NCBI RefSeq assembly: GCF_947494555.1
Contig: NZ_CANLVF010000003.1
Coordinates: 496,001-560,000, forward strand
Reading direction: 5' to 3'
DNA: 64,000 nt
From: an uncultured Roseibium sp.
GTDB taxonomy: Bacteria; Pseudomonadota; Alphaproteobacteria; Rhizobiales; Stappiaceae
In this document: positions 15,406-24,003 of the stretch, piece after piece
How positions within the stretch are numbered: the stretch's first letter is position 1
Layout: the number at the start of each line of letters is the position of its first letter
Notes under the pieces: model-generated
Seen by the model: only the letters and a program-made list of their open reading frames with translations
Databases searched by the model: none
What the model was told of the DNA's origin: nothing
Made by a program: the position numbers and the translations under genes

Positions 15406-16791
15406 ATGCGTCTCAGCGATCAATTCGGGTACGATCTCACACTGTCCGACAAGGACGCCGCAGCAGCATGGAATGCGACCGTTCTGGCCTTTCTTGCGCA
15501 TGGCAAATCCACGCCCACACATCTGGAAACCTGTCTTGGCCTGAGCCCGGATTTCGCGCTTGGCCACGCGGCACGCGGACTGTTCTGCCTGCTTCTGGGA
15601 CGCAAGGAGCTTTTTGGCACCGCCCGGGAATGTCTTTCGATTGCCAAGACTTCGGCGCAGAACACTCCGGTCACCGAGCGCGAACAGGCCTTTATCGATG
15701 CATTGGACGCCTGGATGCAGGGTTTCCCGACACGGTCCGCAGACCTCCTCGATGCAATGCTCGTTCGCGTTCCGGAAGACGCTTTCATGATGAAGGTCAT
15801 TCACGCGATCCGATTTGTTCTTGGCGACGCGGTCGGCATGCGCCAGTCCATCGAGCGCGTGTTTTCCGCCTATGACGAAAAACATCCTGCCTATGGCTAC
15901 CTCCTGGGCTGCCGCGCATTCTCCCTTGAAGAAACCGGAGAGTATCGCCTTGCCGAGGCATCCGGGCGCAGAGGGCTCGAGTTTGCCCGCAACGATGCCT
16001 GGGGGCTGCATGCCGTTGCGCATGTCCACGATATGACCGGCCGCTCCGAGGAGGGCGCAGGCTGGCTTGAGAACCATCCCGACGGATGGGCTCACTGCAA
16101 CAATTTCGGCTATCATGTCTGGTGGCACCTTGCGCTGATGTATCTGGATCAGGGCCAGGCCGACAAAGCGCTGGCGCTTTACGATGCCGACATCCGCAAG
16201 GACAAGACAGACGACTACCGCGACATTTCCAATGCCGCCTCCCTGCTCGCCCGCCTTGAACTTGAAGGCGTTGATGTCGGTGCGCGGTGGGAAGAAATTG
16301 CGCAGCTTTCCGACAAGCGCGCCGAGGATGGCTGCAATGTGTTTGCCGATCTTCACTATCTGCTGGCACTGTTGAACGGCGGGCGGCGCATGGGCGCGGA
16401 CCGGTTGCTCACCGGTTTGAAAGAGCGGGCAAGTAGCGAAACGGATATCGGCCGGGTCTCAGCCGAAGCCGGGCTTCCGACAGGCCTCGGGCTCGAACAA
16501 TACCGGAAAGGCAACTATGCCTCGGCATTTTCCCTTTTGACGTCGGCGCGCGACAATCTTTACACCATCGGTGGCTCCCACGCGCAGCGTGACGTTTTCG
16601 AGCGCATCACGATCGACGCCGCCTTGCGCGCCGGGTTCTCAACGGAGGCGGAAGCGATCATCAAGAGCCGGAGCACAAAGCGCGGCGCGATGGATCGTTT
16701 CGCCGAGCAGCGACTTGACATATGCAGCAAGATGCAACGAGCCGAACAGGTCATGGAAGACGAGAACCTCAGGGCTGCCAACTCCGTTTAG
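15406..16791 (+). CDS. TTC38-like tetratricopeptide-repeat protein
   Basis: The protein has 461 residues without signal peptide or membrane segment. Helical repeat units are visible throughout, for example FALGHAARGLFCLLLGRKELF, the region DDAWGLHAVAHVHDMTG (residues near 200), WHLALMYLDQGQADKALALYD and LGLEQYRKGNYASAFSLL. The HAVAHVHDM and FGYHVWWHLAL stretches are characteristic of the TTC38 group, which occurs in bacteria and animals with no defined function. It is probably cytoplasmic and acts by binding partners. It sits between the divergently oriented YeeE/YedE gene and opgC on the same strand. Nothing here names a partner. Confidence 0.85.
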   Translation: MRLSDQFGYDLTLSDKDAAAAWNATVLAFLAHGKSTPTHLETCLGLSPDFALGHAARGLFCLLLGRKELFGTARECLSIAKTSAQNTPVTEREQAFIDALDAWMQGFPTRSADLLDAMLVRVPEDAFMMKVIHAIRFVLGDAVGMRQSIERVFSAYDEKHPAYGYLLGCRAFSLEETGEYRLAEASGRRGLEFARNDAWGLHAVAHVHDMTGRSEEGAGWLENHPDGWAHCNNFGYHVWWHLALMYLDQGQADKALALYDADIRKDKTDDYRDISNAASLLARLELEGVDVGARWEEIAQLSDKRAEDGCNVFADLHYLLALLNGGRRMGADRLLTGLKERASSETDIGRVSAEAGLPTGLGLEQYRKGNYASAFSLLTSARDNLYTIGGSHAQRDVFERITIDAALRAGFSTEAEAIIKSRSTKRGAMDRFAEQRLDICSKMQRAEQVMEDENLRAANSV

Positions 16792-16833
16792 GCAGCACCT
16801 GAACCTGATCGACTGAATTAATCTGGATTAGAC

Positions 16834-18120
16834 GTGAACGTACATACGCAAACCAAACGTCCGCGCGACCCGCGACTCGACTTCTTTCGCGGGATCGGGA
16901 TGTTCATCATTTTTATTGCGCACGTACCGTGGAACTGGTGGACCCTTTGGATCCCCGCACGGTTCGGTTTTTCCGACGCTACGGAAATTTTCGTTTTCTG
17001 TTCCGGGATGGCGTCCGCGCTTGCGTTCGGCAAGACCTTTGACATTTACGGATGGGGCATCGGTGCTGCCCGTGTCGCCCAGCGCATGTGGCAGGTCTAC
17101 TGGGCGTTCCTAGGACAGTTTCTGGTCATTGCCGTCGGGTTGGTCATGGTCCATGAGAGCGGTTTTTTGAACAGTTGCTGTGGCCTGACGCAGGACTATG
17201 TCAATTCGCTCAACCTTTGGCATCTCTACAATAAAACTGAAATTGCCCTTCCGGGCCTCATGACCATGACCTGGGTGCCCAATTACTTCGACATCCTGCC
17301 GATGTATGTGGTGATCCTGGCGATAATGCCGGCAATCATGCTGATCTCGCGTTATTCGGTACCTGGAGCATTCGCGTTTTCCATCGGGCTCTGGCTGGCT
17401 TCGCAGTTCGGTGTTCTTGACCTGCCGGCGGAGCCCTGGTCCGATCGCAAGTGGTTCTTCAATCCCTTCGCCTGGCAAATGCTGTTCTTTACGGGCTTTG
17501 CGTTCATGCGCGGCTGGATCCCGGCGCCGCCCGTCAACCGGAAGCTGATCCTGTTTGCGATCGCGATTATTCTAGTCACGATCCCCTTCGCCTATTTCCG
17601 CATCCACAGCGCGAACCACCTGGATGTCGTCTGGGCACGGGAGGTCCGCGAAGCCATCCGGCCGCTCTGGGTCAAGACCGAATTCGGCATCCTGCGCTAC
17701 ATCCATTTTCTCGCACTTGCCTATGTGGCCTGGGTCGCGGCGGGCGAACATGGCAAGTATCTGCTCGGACACGGCAAGCTCTGGGGAGGGTTCGTACGCG
17801 TCGTCCAGAAGGTCGGCCAGCAATCGCTTGCCGTTTTCATGGCCAGCCTCGTAATTGCGCAAACCGTCGCGATCCTGAGGGATATGGCCTGGGCGCGCGG
17901 AGAATGGCTGGCGCAGATCTTCACCAATTTCGCCGGGTTCCTGGCTCTCATTGCGGTCGCCTATCTGGTCGCATGGTACAAAGGCCAGCCCTGGCGCAAA
18001 CCACCTCCATCCGTTTCGGGATCATCGTCAGACGGAAAGCCGGGATCTGCCCCGAGGGACGGAAACGCACCAAACACCGAACGCAAGTCATCCGACACAA
18101 AGGAACCGGCGCTGACCTGA
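16834..18120 (+). CDS. opgC: OpgC membrane protein (succinylation of osmoregulated periplasmic glucans)
   Basis: The protein has 428 residues beginning at a GTG. It is a polytopic inner membrane protein with about ten hydrophobic segments. RDPRLDFFRGIGMFIIFIAHVPWNWW is the acyltransferase-3-like start, with the conserved DFFRG and HVPWNW parts, and FSDATEIFVFCSGM is the next conserved block; both are typical of the OpgC group. OpgC transfers succinyl groups to cyclic or linear beta-glucans in the periplasm, making them anionic for osmotic adaptation. The last ~40 residues are a hydrophilic, Ser/Lys/Pro-rich tail in the cytoplasm. The glucan synthase genes are not in this window. It follows the TPR gene after 42 bases and may share its transcript. 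Confidence 0.85.
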   Translation: MNVHTQTKRPRDPRLDFFRGIGMFIIFIAHVPWNWWTLWIPARFGFSDATEIFVFCSGMASALAFGKTFDIYGWGIGAARVAQRMWQVYWAFLGQFLVIAVGLVMVHESGFLNSCCGLTQDYVNSLNLWHLYNKTEIALPGLMTMTWVPNYFDILPMYVVILAIMPAIMLISRYSVPGAFAFSIGLWLASQFGVLDLPAEPWSDRKWFFNPFAWQMLFFTGFAFMRGWIPAPPVNRKLILFAIAIILVTIPFAYFRIHSANHLDVVWAREVREAIRPLWVKTEFGILRYIHFLALAYVAWVAAGEHGKYLLGHGKLWGGFVRVVQKVGQQSLAVFMASLVIAQTVAILRDMAWARGEWLAQIFTNFAGFLALIAVAYLVAWYKGQPWRKPPPSVSGSSSDGKPGSAPRDGNAPNTERKSSDTKEPALT

Positions 18121-18516
18121 CAAGCGCCGGAATCTCGTCACCCAGCTGCGTCGCTTTCCTTATGGAGCGCCACACGCCGTATGAGTCTTGTTTCGGTGTC
18201 TGTCAATGCGTCGACGTCCGACCGTGTATGCCAGTTGCACGGCTCCTGTGCCGCGTCAGTAGATTTGCGGCAGGGACGGATACGAAAATGCCCGATGCCC
18301 GGCCGGTTAAATCGGAAAGTTGCAAGGCCTCTTTTCGTAAATGCCTGGCCATTCGCGGGGCATGCCAACCCTGAGGCCTACACAGCGACATCTCACCTTC
18401 AAGCTGATCTGATCACCTTTGCGCTTTTCCATTTCGGGAACACGATCCGTTTTCTGCGTGCGTTTCGAAAAGGGTTCAAACTGTCGTCGTGAGAGAACCT
18501 AATTCATCTGATCGAA
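18121..18516. other. Intergenic region between opgC and the second secreted esterase
   Basis: About 400 bases. Open frames exist on both strands but none has a ribosome site plus recognisable protein features. The last bases lead into the palindromic operator described next. Confidence 0.5.
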
Positions 18517-18545
18517 TTGACAAACGGACAAGTGTCCGTTTAATT
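18517..18545 (+). promoter_or_regulatory. Promoter with TetR-type palindromic operator upstream of esterase 2
   Basis: A -35-like TTGACA is directly followed by the second part of the palindrome AAACGGACA-AG-TGTCCGTTT (9-bp perfect arms, 18522-18541) and, 17 bases after the -35, a TTAATT -10-like hexamer. The operator therefore lies exactly over the promoter spacer. A near-identical module is at 20299-20327, on the other side of the TetR gene. Its location inside the open frame excludes the upstream ATG at 18489 as a start for the esterase. Confidence 0.7.
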
Positions 18546-18566
18546 GACGTCGAATTTGTCTCGAGC

Positions 18567-19397
18567 ATGGCAGTCAAGATGAAGAACCTTTTGTACTCTC
18601 TATTGGTAGGCATACTTTCTCCCGCATACGCAGCCGCCTGTGAACCGGGAGCGGCTTGTCAGGTCGACACCGGTTTCTACCGCTACGAAGTCCCCGAAAC
18701 GATAGCCGGGCCGCTGCCCCTCATCGTGTTTCTGCATGGCTACGCAAGCTCTTCTGAGCGTGTCATCAATGTTGACCGGGTTCTGGTCGACAACGCAATC
18801 AAGAAAGGTTTTGCCTTTCTTGCTGCGGAAGGCACGGTTGCCGAACGCGACGGCGCTCTGAACGGCTGGTCTGTCTGGCCGGGATTTCCAGGCATTCGCG
18901 ATGACCGGCAATATATCTGGGAAGCAATCGACGATTTTTCGGAAAAAATCGAAGTCGACAGAAGCAGGATCTATCTGGTCGGGTTTTCGCTCGGAGGGTC
19001 CGCCACATTGGACACAGCGTGCAAAGACCCGGAAGGGTTCGCCGGCTTCGCGGTTTTGAACGGGGCCATGTGGAACCCTTTGCCGGAGAGCTGCGTTTCA
19101 AATGTCAGTATTTTTCAAACGCATGCATTCGCTGATGACGTCTTGCCCCTGGAAGGGTTGCGGTACGATCAGGTTACTTCGGGCGATGTCTTTGCCGGCT
19201 TCGGACTTTTCCGACAGGCTGCCGGGAATTTGCAGCCCGACAGCTTTGACTTTACCGGCGAGTATTGGTGCCGGAGCTGGGACGACGATGCGCGACGTTT
19301 TTGCCTTTATGGTGGAAACCATGACTGGCCGCTCAGTTGGATGCCGCAAGTCACACAATGGATCGAGCACATCAGTGCAGCAAACCAAGGCAACTAG
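18567..19397 (+). CDS. Secreted LpqC-type alpha/beta-hydrolase esterase (paralogue 2 of 3)
   Basis: The protein has 276 residues from the chosen ATG; another at 18579 is equally possible. The signal peptide reads KNLLYSLLVGILSPAYAAA. The mature start CEPGAACQVDTGFYRYEVPE follows the same two-cysteine pattern as paralogues 1 and 3. LIVFLHGYASS is the oxyanion strand, GFSLGG the nucleophile elbow, the acid is in THAFADDVLP and the histidine in YGGNHDWP. Two more cysteines (WCRSW, RRFCLYG) match those of its relatives and may form a disulphide. It should hydrolyse an ester in the periplasm or outside the cell. The operator in its promoter suggests induction through the adjacent TetR regulator. 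Substrate unknown. Confidence 0.85.
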   Translation: MAVKMKNLLYSLLVGILSPAYAAACEPGAACQVDTGFYRYEVPETIAGPLPLIVFLHGYASSSERVINVDRVLVDNAIKKGFAFLAAEGTVAERDGALNGWSVWPGFPGIRDDRQYIWEAIDDFSEKIEVDRSRIYLVGFSLGGSATLDTACKDPEGFAGFAVLNGAMWNPLPESCVSNVSIFQTHAFADDVLPLEGLRYDQVTSGDVFAGFGLFRQAAGNLQPDSFDFTGEYWCRSWDDDARRFCLYGGNHDWPLSWMPQVTQWIEHISAANQGN

Positions 19398-19477
19398 ACG
19401 AATAGTCTCGAAAGCGAACAAAAACAGTCGGTTGAGTAATATCTCAACCATCGACATGAAAGAAGAAGCCCGCTGGT

Positions 19478-20074
19478 TCAGGTCGATGAATTGGGTGCTG
19501 CGGACGCTTCATTCAGCTCAAGAAACTGGTCGAGCAAATTCATGGCAATTCCAACAGAGATCTCAGATCTCGCTTCCAGGATGTGACACGACATAAGGTG
19601 ACCTGTTTCGACACAATGGGCCATCACGTCGGCCCATTTGGACAGCTCGATCGGTTTCAACGGCGTGTCAGACATGAGGGTCGCCGTTACGAAGATCTTC
19701 CTGCGGAGTTCGTTCTTTGCAAGCTGGAGACCCTCTGAGGTCAGACATTCCGGTGAGGATAGAAGCGTGTGGTTTTCTATATTGAACCTGAAATACAGGG
19801 TGAGAAATTCCTGAAGCCGCTTTCGCAGGACGGCCCGCCCCCCGCTGATCCACTCGGGCTCATAGGTGCAGCATAATTTCGTGTAGCCATCCTGCAGATA
19901 CGCAAAGAACAACTCGCCGATATCTGCGAAATGCCGATAGACGGTCCCGCGTCCCAGACCTGACGCCTTCACGATGTCTGACATCGTCGGCAGAGGGCGC
20001 CGGCCGCTTTTGATTGCTTCTTCAACGACGCTCAAGATCAGACTTCGATTTTCAACAGCATCGCTTCTCGTCAT
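19478..20074 (-). CDS. TetR-family transcriptional repressor
   Basis: The protein has 198 residues. The DNA-binding part is PTMSDIVKASGLGRGTVYRHFADIGELF (about residues 29-56). The ligand-binding C-terminal half is all helical and has no family label I recognise. The start at 20074 is fixed by GAGGTG just before it; the frame extends to 20242 without homology. The gene is convergent with esterase 2 and lies between two matching palindromes (18522-18541 and 20304-20323), which are the obvious candidates for its operators. Typical TetR action would be release of DNA when a small, probably hydrophobic, ligand binds. An inducer related to an esterase substrate or product would fit the context. 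Confidence 0.88.
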   Translation of the reverse strand: MTRSDAVENRSLILSVVEEAIKSGRRPLPTMSDIVKASGLGRGTVYRHFADIGELFFAYLQDGYTKLCCTYEPEWISGGRAVLRKRLQEFLTLYFRFNIENHTLLSSPECLTSEGLQLAKNELRRKIFVTATLMSDTPLKPIELSKWADVMAHCVETGHLMSCHILEARSEISVGIAMNLLDQFLELNEASAAPNSST

Positions 20075-20298
20075 AGACACCTCAAACGCAAAACAAATCG
20101 CAAGCCAGACACTTGGAGAACTCCTTCTAGCAGAGTCACCTGAACCGAACCAAGCCCGAGCCGATAGACGCCGGCGCATGTCTAAGCCGATTAGTTTTCG
20201 GCACGGCATCCGTCCCCCGTCCAAGCGTCGATGCCTGAACACCAGATTGACCCGGCTGTTTCGAAACCATCAAGGACAACAATTATCCTACACGCGCA

Positions 20299-20327
20299 TT
20301 GACAAACGGACAATTGTCCATTTACCT
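20299..20327 (+). promoter_or_regulatory. Promoter with second TetR-type operator, facing the orphan ABC permeases
   Basis: TTGACA is followed by AAACGGACAA/TTGTCCATTT (20304-20323; 10-bp arms with one mismatch) and then a TTACCT -10-like hexamer at 17-bp spacing. The module shares TTGACAAACGGACAA, TGTCC and TTTA with the one at 18517, differing only at two operator positions. Transcription to the right would reach the permease genes after a leader of about 290 bases. Confidence 0.65.
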
Positions 20328-20621
20328 CGTATTCATTGATTGTCAGTCGCAAGCCTCAGATCGGTGAGGGTGAATAGCAGGTGCGTACCGCACTTCCTGA
20401 AGGCACTGTGCGCTTTACTCAGACTGTGAAACGAGATGGATCAAAGGTGCAGCTGAGCCAACGCGAGCGAAGCAGAACCTGCAACGACACCGGCGACGCG
20501 CACCTTCGCGGAGCCTTCCATAAACGGGACCGTTCGGTTCTTTCCTGAGCAGAGGTTCGGACCGGGCTTCAGGGTCTGAAAATCCAGTGCTTGAAGGCGT
20601 CAACGAAAGACAGGTTCGGAC
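20328..20621. other. Leader region before the orphan permeases
   Basis: About 290 bases between the promoter and the first permease ATG. It contains only a ~56-codon frame from a GTG without family features. Most ABC operons of this type start with a solute-binding-protein gene; none is here, and no convincing remnant can be recognised. Confidence 0.4.
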
Positions 20622-21569
20622 ATGAGCAATGTTCTGACGGCAAGTGCTGCCGAAAGCCGATCCATCTTCAAGTTTGTTCCAAAAATGCCGCGTCGCATCA
20701 AGGCGTATTTCTTTATCGCGCCTGCAATTCTGGTCTTTTCGGTTCTTGTTCTTTATCCGCTCGTCCATTCGATCTTTTTGTCTTTCTTCAGCCTGACCGG
20801 AACAGAATTGTTTCGAGCGTCGAATGAAGCGCAATGGATCGGATTGGGCAATTACCTGGAGTTACTGGAAGATCCACGTTTTCACGTTTCGCTGCGAAAT
20901 ACGCTGTTGTGGTTCTTGCTCTTCATGCTCGCCCTTCCGGGCGGGCTTGCGATCGCCCTTCTCGTCAATCAGACGGTTCGCGGGATCTGGCTCTACAGGT
21001 CACTCTTCTTTTTCCCATTCGTAATCTCGCAGGTCGTCGTCGGTCTGATCTTTACGTGGTTTTATAACCCGCGTTTTGGCCTGGTTGCGAAATTATGGGA
21101 GGCGTCGGGCGGCTCAGCACCAGCCATTCTGGGAGACCCGGTTCTTGTGAATTTCGGATTGATCGCGGCAGGTCTGTGGCCCCAGACCGCCTTTTGCGCG
21201 CTGATCTACCTGACCGGTCTTTGCACGCTTTCGCAGGACCAAATCGAAGCGGCCCGGCTGGACAATGCCAGGGGGCTGAAACTGCTGTGGTACGTGATCC
21301 TTCCGCAATTGAGACCGGCTACCTTCATTGCGTTTCTTGTGACCGCCATCGGGGCCCTGCGGTCTTACGACCTTGTTGTGATCATGACGGACGGGGGACC
21401 CTATGGTTCGTCAAGAGTGCTCGCCTACTTCATGTACGAACAGGCCCTTTCGGAATATGGAACACGCCAGGGCTATGGGGCCGCAATCGCGGTGGTTCTC
21501 TTCCTTTTGACAATGGCTGTTCTCGGGCTCTTCATCTGGCGGACCATGCGGCTGGAGGCGGAAAACTGA
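20622..21569 (+). CDS. Carbohydrate ABC transporter permease, MalF/UgpA type
   Basis: The protein has 315 residues with six main hydrophobic segments. AYFFIAPAILVFSVLVLYPLV is the first, a typical MalF/UgpA-type opening. The cytoplasmic EAA loop that docks the ATPase reads EAARLDNARGLKLLWYVILPQLRP. It pairs with the permease four bases downstream. No binding protein or ATPase gene is adjacent, so it must borrow an ATPase (the UgpC-like ones at 32.9 or 48.4 kb are candidates in this window) and a binding protein encoded elsewhere. A TetR operator module upstream suggests ligand-induced expression. CUT1 family; sugar unknown. Confidence 0.88.
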   Translation: MSNVLTASAAESRSIFKFVPKMPRRIKAYFFIAPAILVFSVLVLYPLVHSIFLSFFSLTGTELFRASNEAQWIGLGNYLELLEDPRFHVSLRNTLLWFLLFMLALPGGLAIALLVNQTVRGIWLYRSLFFFPFVISQVVVGLIFTWFYNPRFGLVAKLWEASGGSAPAILGDPVLVNFGLIAAGLWPQTAFCALIYLTGLCTLSQDQIEAARLDNARGLKLLWYVILPQLRPATFIAFLVTAIGALRSYDLVVIMTDGGPYGSSRVLAYFMYEQALSEYGTRQGYGAAIAVVLFLLTMAVLGLFIWRTMRLEAEN

Positions 21570-21573
21570 GACC

Positions 21574-22425
21574 ATGTTTCCCCGGCCAATTGAACAGACC
21601 TCCCTATCCACGCAATTGCTCTACAAGCTGCTCCTGCCGGTCTGTGTCGCCGTCTGGCTCGTTCCCTTGCTCGCCGTCCTTGTTACCTCGATCCGGTCAC
21701 AAGGCGACATCACGCGCGGCAACATCATGGGCTGGCCCAGCGAGTTCCAGCTCATCGAAAACTACGTCGCGGTCTTCAACGAGTCCGAGTTTGCCTTTTA
21801 TCTCCTCAATACGCTGAAGATCACAGTTCCTAGCGCTCTTCTTGCGATCTGCATCGCCAGTCTTGCCGGGTACGCGCTGGCCATCCACCGGATGAAAATT
21901 GGAGCACCGCTTTTTTTGCTCTTTCTGGCCGGAAACTTCGTTCCCTTCCAGATCCTTCTTGTGCCGATCCGCAATCTCGCGTTGGAGACCGGGCTCTATG
22001 ATACAGCAACCGGGCTTGTGCTCTTCCACGTCGCCTTTCAAACCGGATTTTGCGCTCTTGTTTCCCGCAATTTCATAAAGACAATCCCCTTCGAGCTGAT
22101 CGAGACAGCCAGGCTCGATGGCGTCGGTGAAATCCAGATTTTCACGCGGATCATCCTCCCTTTGATAAAGCCGGCTTTGGCGGCAATGCTGATCCTGGTG
22201 TTCACTTTCGTCTGGAACGATTTCTTTTGGGCAACCGCCCTTACGCAAAGCAATGACACCCGTCCGATCACTGCGGCAATACAGTCCTTGAACGGTCAGT
22301 TCGTCAGCCGGCATCACCTTGTATCCGCAGCATCCCTGTTGGCAGCGATGCCTCCGGTGCTTCTGTTTTTCCTCATGCAGAAACAATTCATCGCCGGCAT
22401 GACACTTGGCGCAAGCAAGGGCTGA
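21574..22425 (+). CDS. Carbohydrate ABC transporter permease, MalG/UgpE type
   Basis: The protein has 283 residues with six hydrophobic segments. The EAA loop is ETARLDGVGEIQIFTRIILPLIKP, and the following VFTFVWNDFFWATAL is characteristic of MalG-type CUT1 permeases. The gene begins four bases after its partner and is surely co-transcribed. The expected third and fourth components, an ATPase and a solute-binding protein, do not follow; the next gene is fructose-1,6-bisphosphatase. This gene order suggests a sugar or polyol that feeds gluconeogenic intermediates, but that is inference from position. Confidence 0.88.
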   Translation: MFPRPIEQTSLSTQLLYKLLLPVCVAVWLVPLLAVLVTSIRSQGDITRGNIMGWPSEFQLIENYVAVFNESEFAFYLLNTLKITVPSALLAICIASLAGYALAIHRMKIGAPLFLLFLAGNFVPFQILLVPIRNLALETGLYDTATGLVLFHVAFQTGFCALVSRNFIKTIPFELIETARLDGVGEIQIFTRIILPLIKPALAAMLILVFTFVWNDFFWATALTQSNDTRPITAAIQSLNGQFVSRHHLVSAASLLAAMPPVLLFFLMQKQFIAGMTLGASKG

Positions 22426-22563
22426 CGGGTGCGCCCCCTTTTGCGCTGCCCTGCCAAATCCCGGTGGCGCATCGCACTGCGGCTGCTATGCTCTGTTCCC
22501 GCAAATCAGTTCAGACTTTTGACGACGATTACGGCCAGTTAGGCGGGGAGAAACGGGCACACC

Positions 22564-23574
22564 ATGACGCTTGAAAGTACAACGCTGCGAAAATTCCTGC
22601 TTCAGTTGCAAAAACAGGATGCCCTTGATCAGGACCTTGTCCTGTTGATCGAAGATGTCGCAACGTCCTGCCGCATCATCTCACATCAGATCCGCAACGG
22701 ACCCTTTCTCGACATCCTCGGCGCGACGGAAACGTCCAATATCCAGGGCGAAACGCAGAAGCAGCTCGATGTCATCGCAAACGATGTCTTTCTCAGCCAT
22801 TGCTCGAACTGCACGCGCGTTGCCGGCCTTGTGTCGGAAGAACTGGACGATGTCGTCTGGTTGAAAGACCATCCCAAAGCGGGTGACTACCTATTCTATT
22901 TCGATCCGCTCGACGGCTCTTCGAACCTCAATGTAAACCTCTCCGTGGGCTCCATCTTTTCGGTAGTGGAGCTCGAGGAGGATATTGAGACGCTTTCGAA
23001 CGATGTGGTTCTGGTTAAGGGTACGAAACAGATTTTTGCCGGCTATTCGCTCTACGGTCCGTCGACATCGCTGGTGTTTTCAACCGGGCAAGGCGTCAAC
23101 GGTTTCACGCACAAGATGGGCACCGGAGAGTTTCTCCTGACCTTTCCGAACATGCAGTTGCCGGAAACAACAGATGAATTCGCCATCAATGCGTCCCGCT
23201 GGCGTCAGTGGGATCCCGTCATCAGCCACTATGTGCAGGAATGTATCGATGGCGAAGACGGTCCGAGACAGAAAACCTTCAACATGAGATGGACTGCCTC
23301 GATGGTCGCCGAAGTACACAGGATCCTGACGCGCGGCGGTATTTTCCTATACCCTGCGGACAAGGAAAACGCGTCGCGGGGTGGAAAACTCAGGCTTCTT
23401 TACGAGGCAAACCCGATGAGCTTCATCGTCGAGCAGGCCAACGGGCGCGCCTCCACAGGAAGAGAGCGCATCCTTAGCGTTCAGCCGCAATCTCATCATC
23501 AAAGGATTGGCGTCATCCTCGGGTGTTCAGAGGAAGTCGAGCGAATCGAAGCCCACTATCGGGAGATGGGATAA
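22564..23574 (+). CDS. fbp: Class I fructose-1,6-bisphosphatase
   Basis: The protein has 336 residues, normal for FBPase I. It hydrolyses fructose 1,6-bisphosphate to fructose 6-phosphate, in gluconeogenesis. The metal-binding and substrate site FDPLDGSSNLNVNLSVGSIFSV is intact, preceded by the loop SEELDDVV. The region near residues 245-280 (KTFNMRWTASMVAEVHRIL and GGIFLYPADKENASRGGKL) and LLYEANPMSFIVEQANG complete the fold. The start is preceded by a GGGGAGAAA ribosome site. It lies 138 bases after the ABC permeases and could be transcribed with them or from its own promoter. A strong terminator follows. Confidence 0.95.
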   Translation: MTLESTTLRKFLLQLQKQDALDQDLVLLIEDVATSCRIISHQIRNGPFLDILGATETSNIQGETQKQLDVIANDVFLSHCSNCTRVAGLVSEELDDVVWLKDHPKAGDYLFYFDPLDGSSNLNVNLSVGSIFSVVELEEDIETLSNDVVLVKGTKQIFAGYSLYGPSTSLVFSTGQGVNGFTHKMGTGEFLLTFPNMQLPETTDEFAINASRWRQWDPVISHYVQECIDGEDGPRQKTFNMRWTASMVAEVHRILTRGGIFLYPADKENASRGGKLRLLYEANPMSFIVEQANGRASTGRERILSVQPQSHHQRIGVILGCSEEVERIEAHYREMG

Positions 23575-23634
23575 CAAAACCGATTGTTCCAAATTCAAGT
23601 TCGGCGTGTCGCCGATAAACCTTTTGTACACACG

Positions 23635-23664
23635 AAAACACCGGCCTCTCGACCGGTGTTTTTT
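23635..23664 (+). terminator. Rho-independent terminator after fbp
   Basis: A 10-bp stem (AAAACACCGG/CCGGTGTTTT) with an 8-base loop is followed by more T residues, 61 bases after the fbp stop. The stem also starts with an A-run, so it can act on transcripts from the DUF1150 side as well. Confidence 0.9.
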
Positions 23665-23685
23665 CATTGAGCGTTACACAGACGA

Positions 23686-23970
23686 TCAGTGCAAGGATGC
23701 CATTTCGAGTTCAGCCTCGAAGGCATTGGCAACAGCAGCTTCCCGGCTGTCTGCGAGCAGGATCGGCGTGCCATCCGCATTCTGAAGCGCGTAAAGCGTA
23801 ACGTTGTCGTGCAGAGGCGGAACGTCCGGAAACATTTCCTTCAGATCACCTGCCTTGATCGGCTTGATATAGGCAACATCACCCGTACCAAGTTCCGTCA
23901 ATTCGTCCGCCGACATGAATTCGGACAAAAGTGTAAGGTCTGCCCAGTCCGGGCTGTTGGGATCGTGCAT
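23686..23970 (-). CDS. DUF1150 family protein
   Basis: The protein has 94 residues. ELGTGDVAYIKPI and VTLYALQNADGTPILLADSREAAVANA are the conserved parts of DUF1150, a small alphaproteobacterial family whose gene nearly always follows a small heat-shock protein gene, as here (33 bases after hsp20). It is acidic and probably cytoplasmic. No function is assigned; co-transcription with hsp20 suggests a role in the heat response. Its start is preceded by AACGGAGAAAG. Confidence 0.9.
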   Translation of the reverse strand: MHDPNSPDWADLTLLSEFMSADELTELGTGDVAYIKPIKAGDLKEMFPDVPPLHDNVTLYALQNADGTPILLADSREAAVANAFEAELEMASLH

Positions 23971-24003
23971 CAGTCTTTCTCCGTTCTCTTTGCCAACGAG
24001 GGT

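Noticed and set aside
18181..18492. A 103-codon plus-strand frame between opgC and esterase 2
   Set aside because: No ribosome site, no family features, and the composition is like intergenic sequence.
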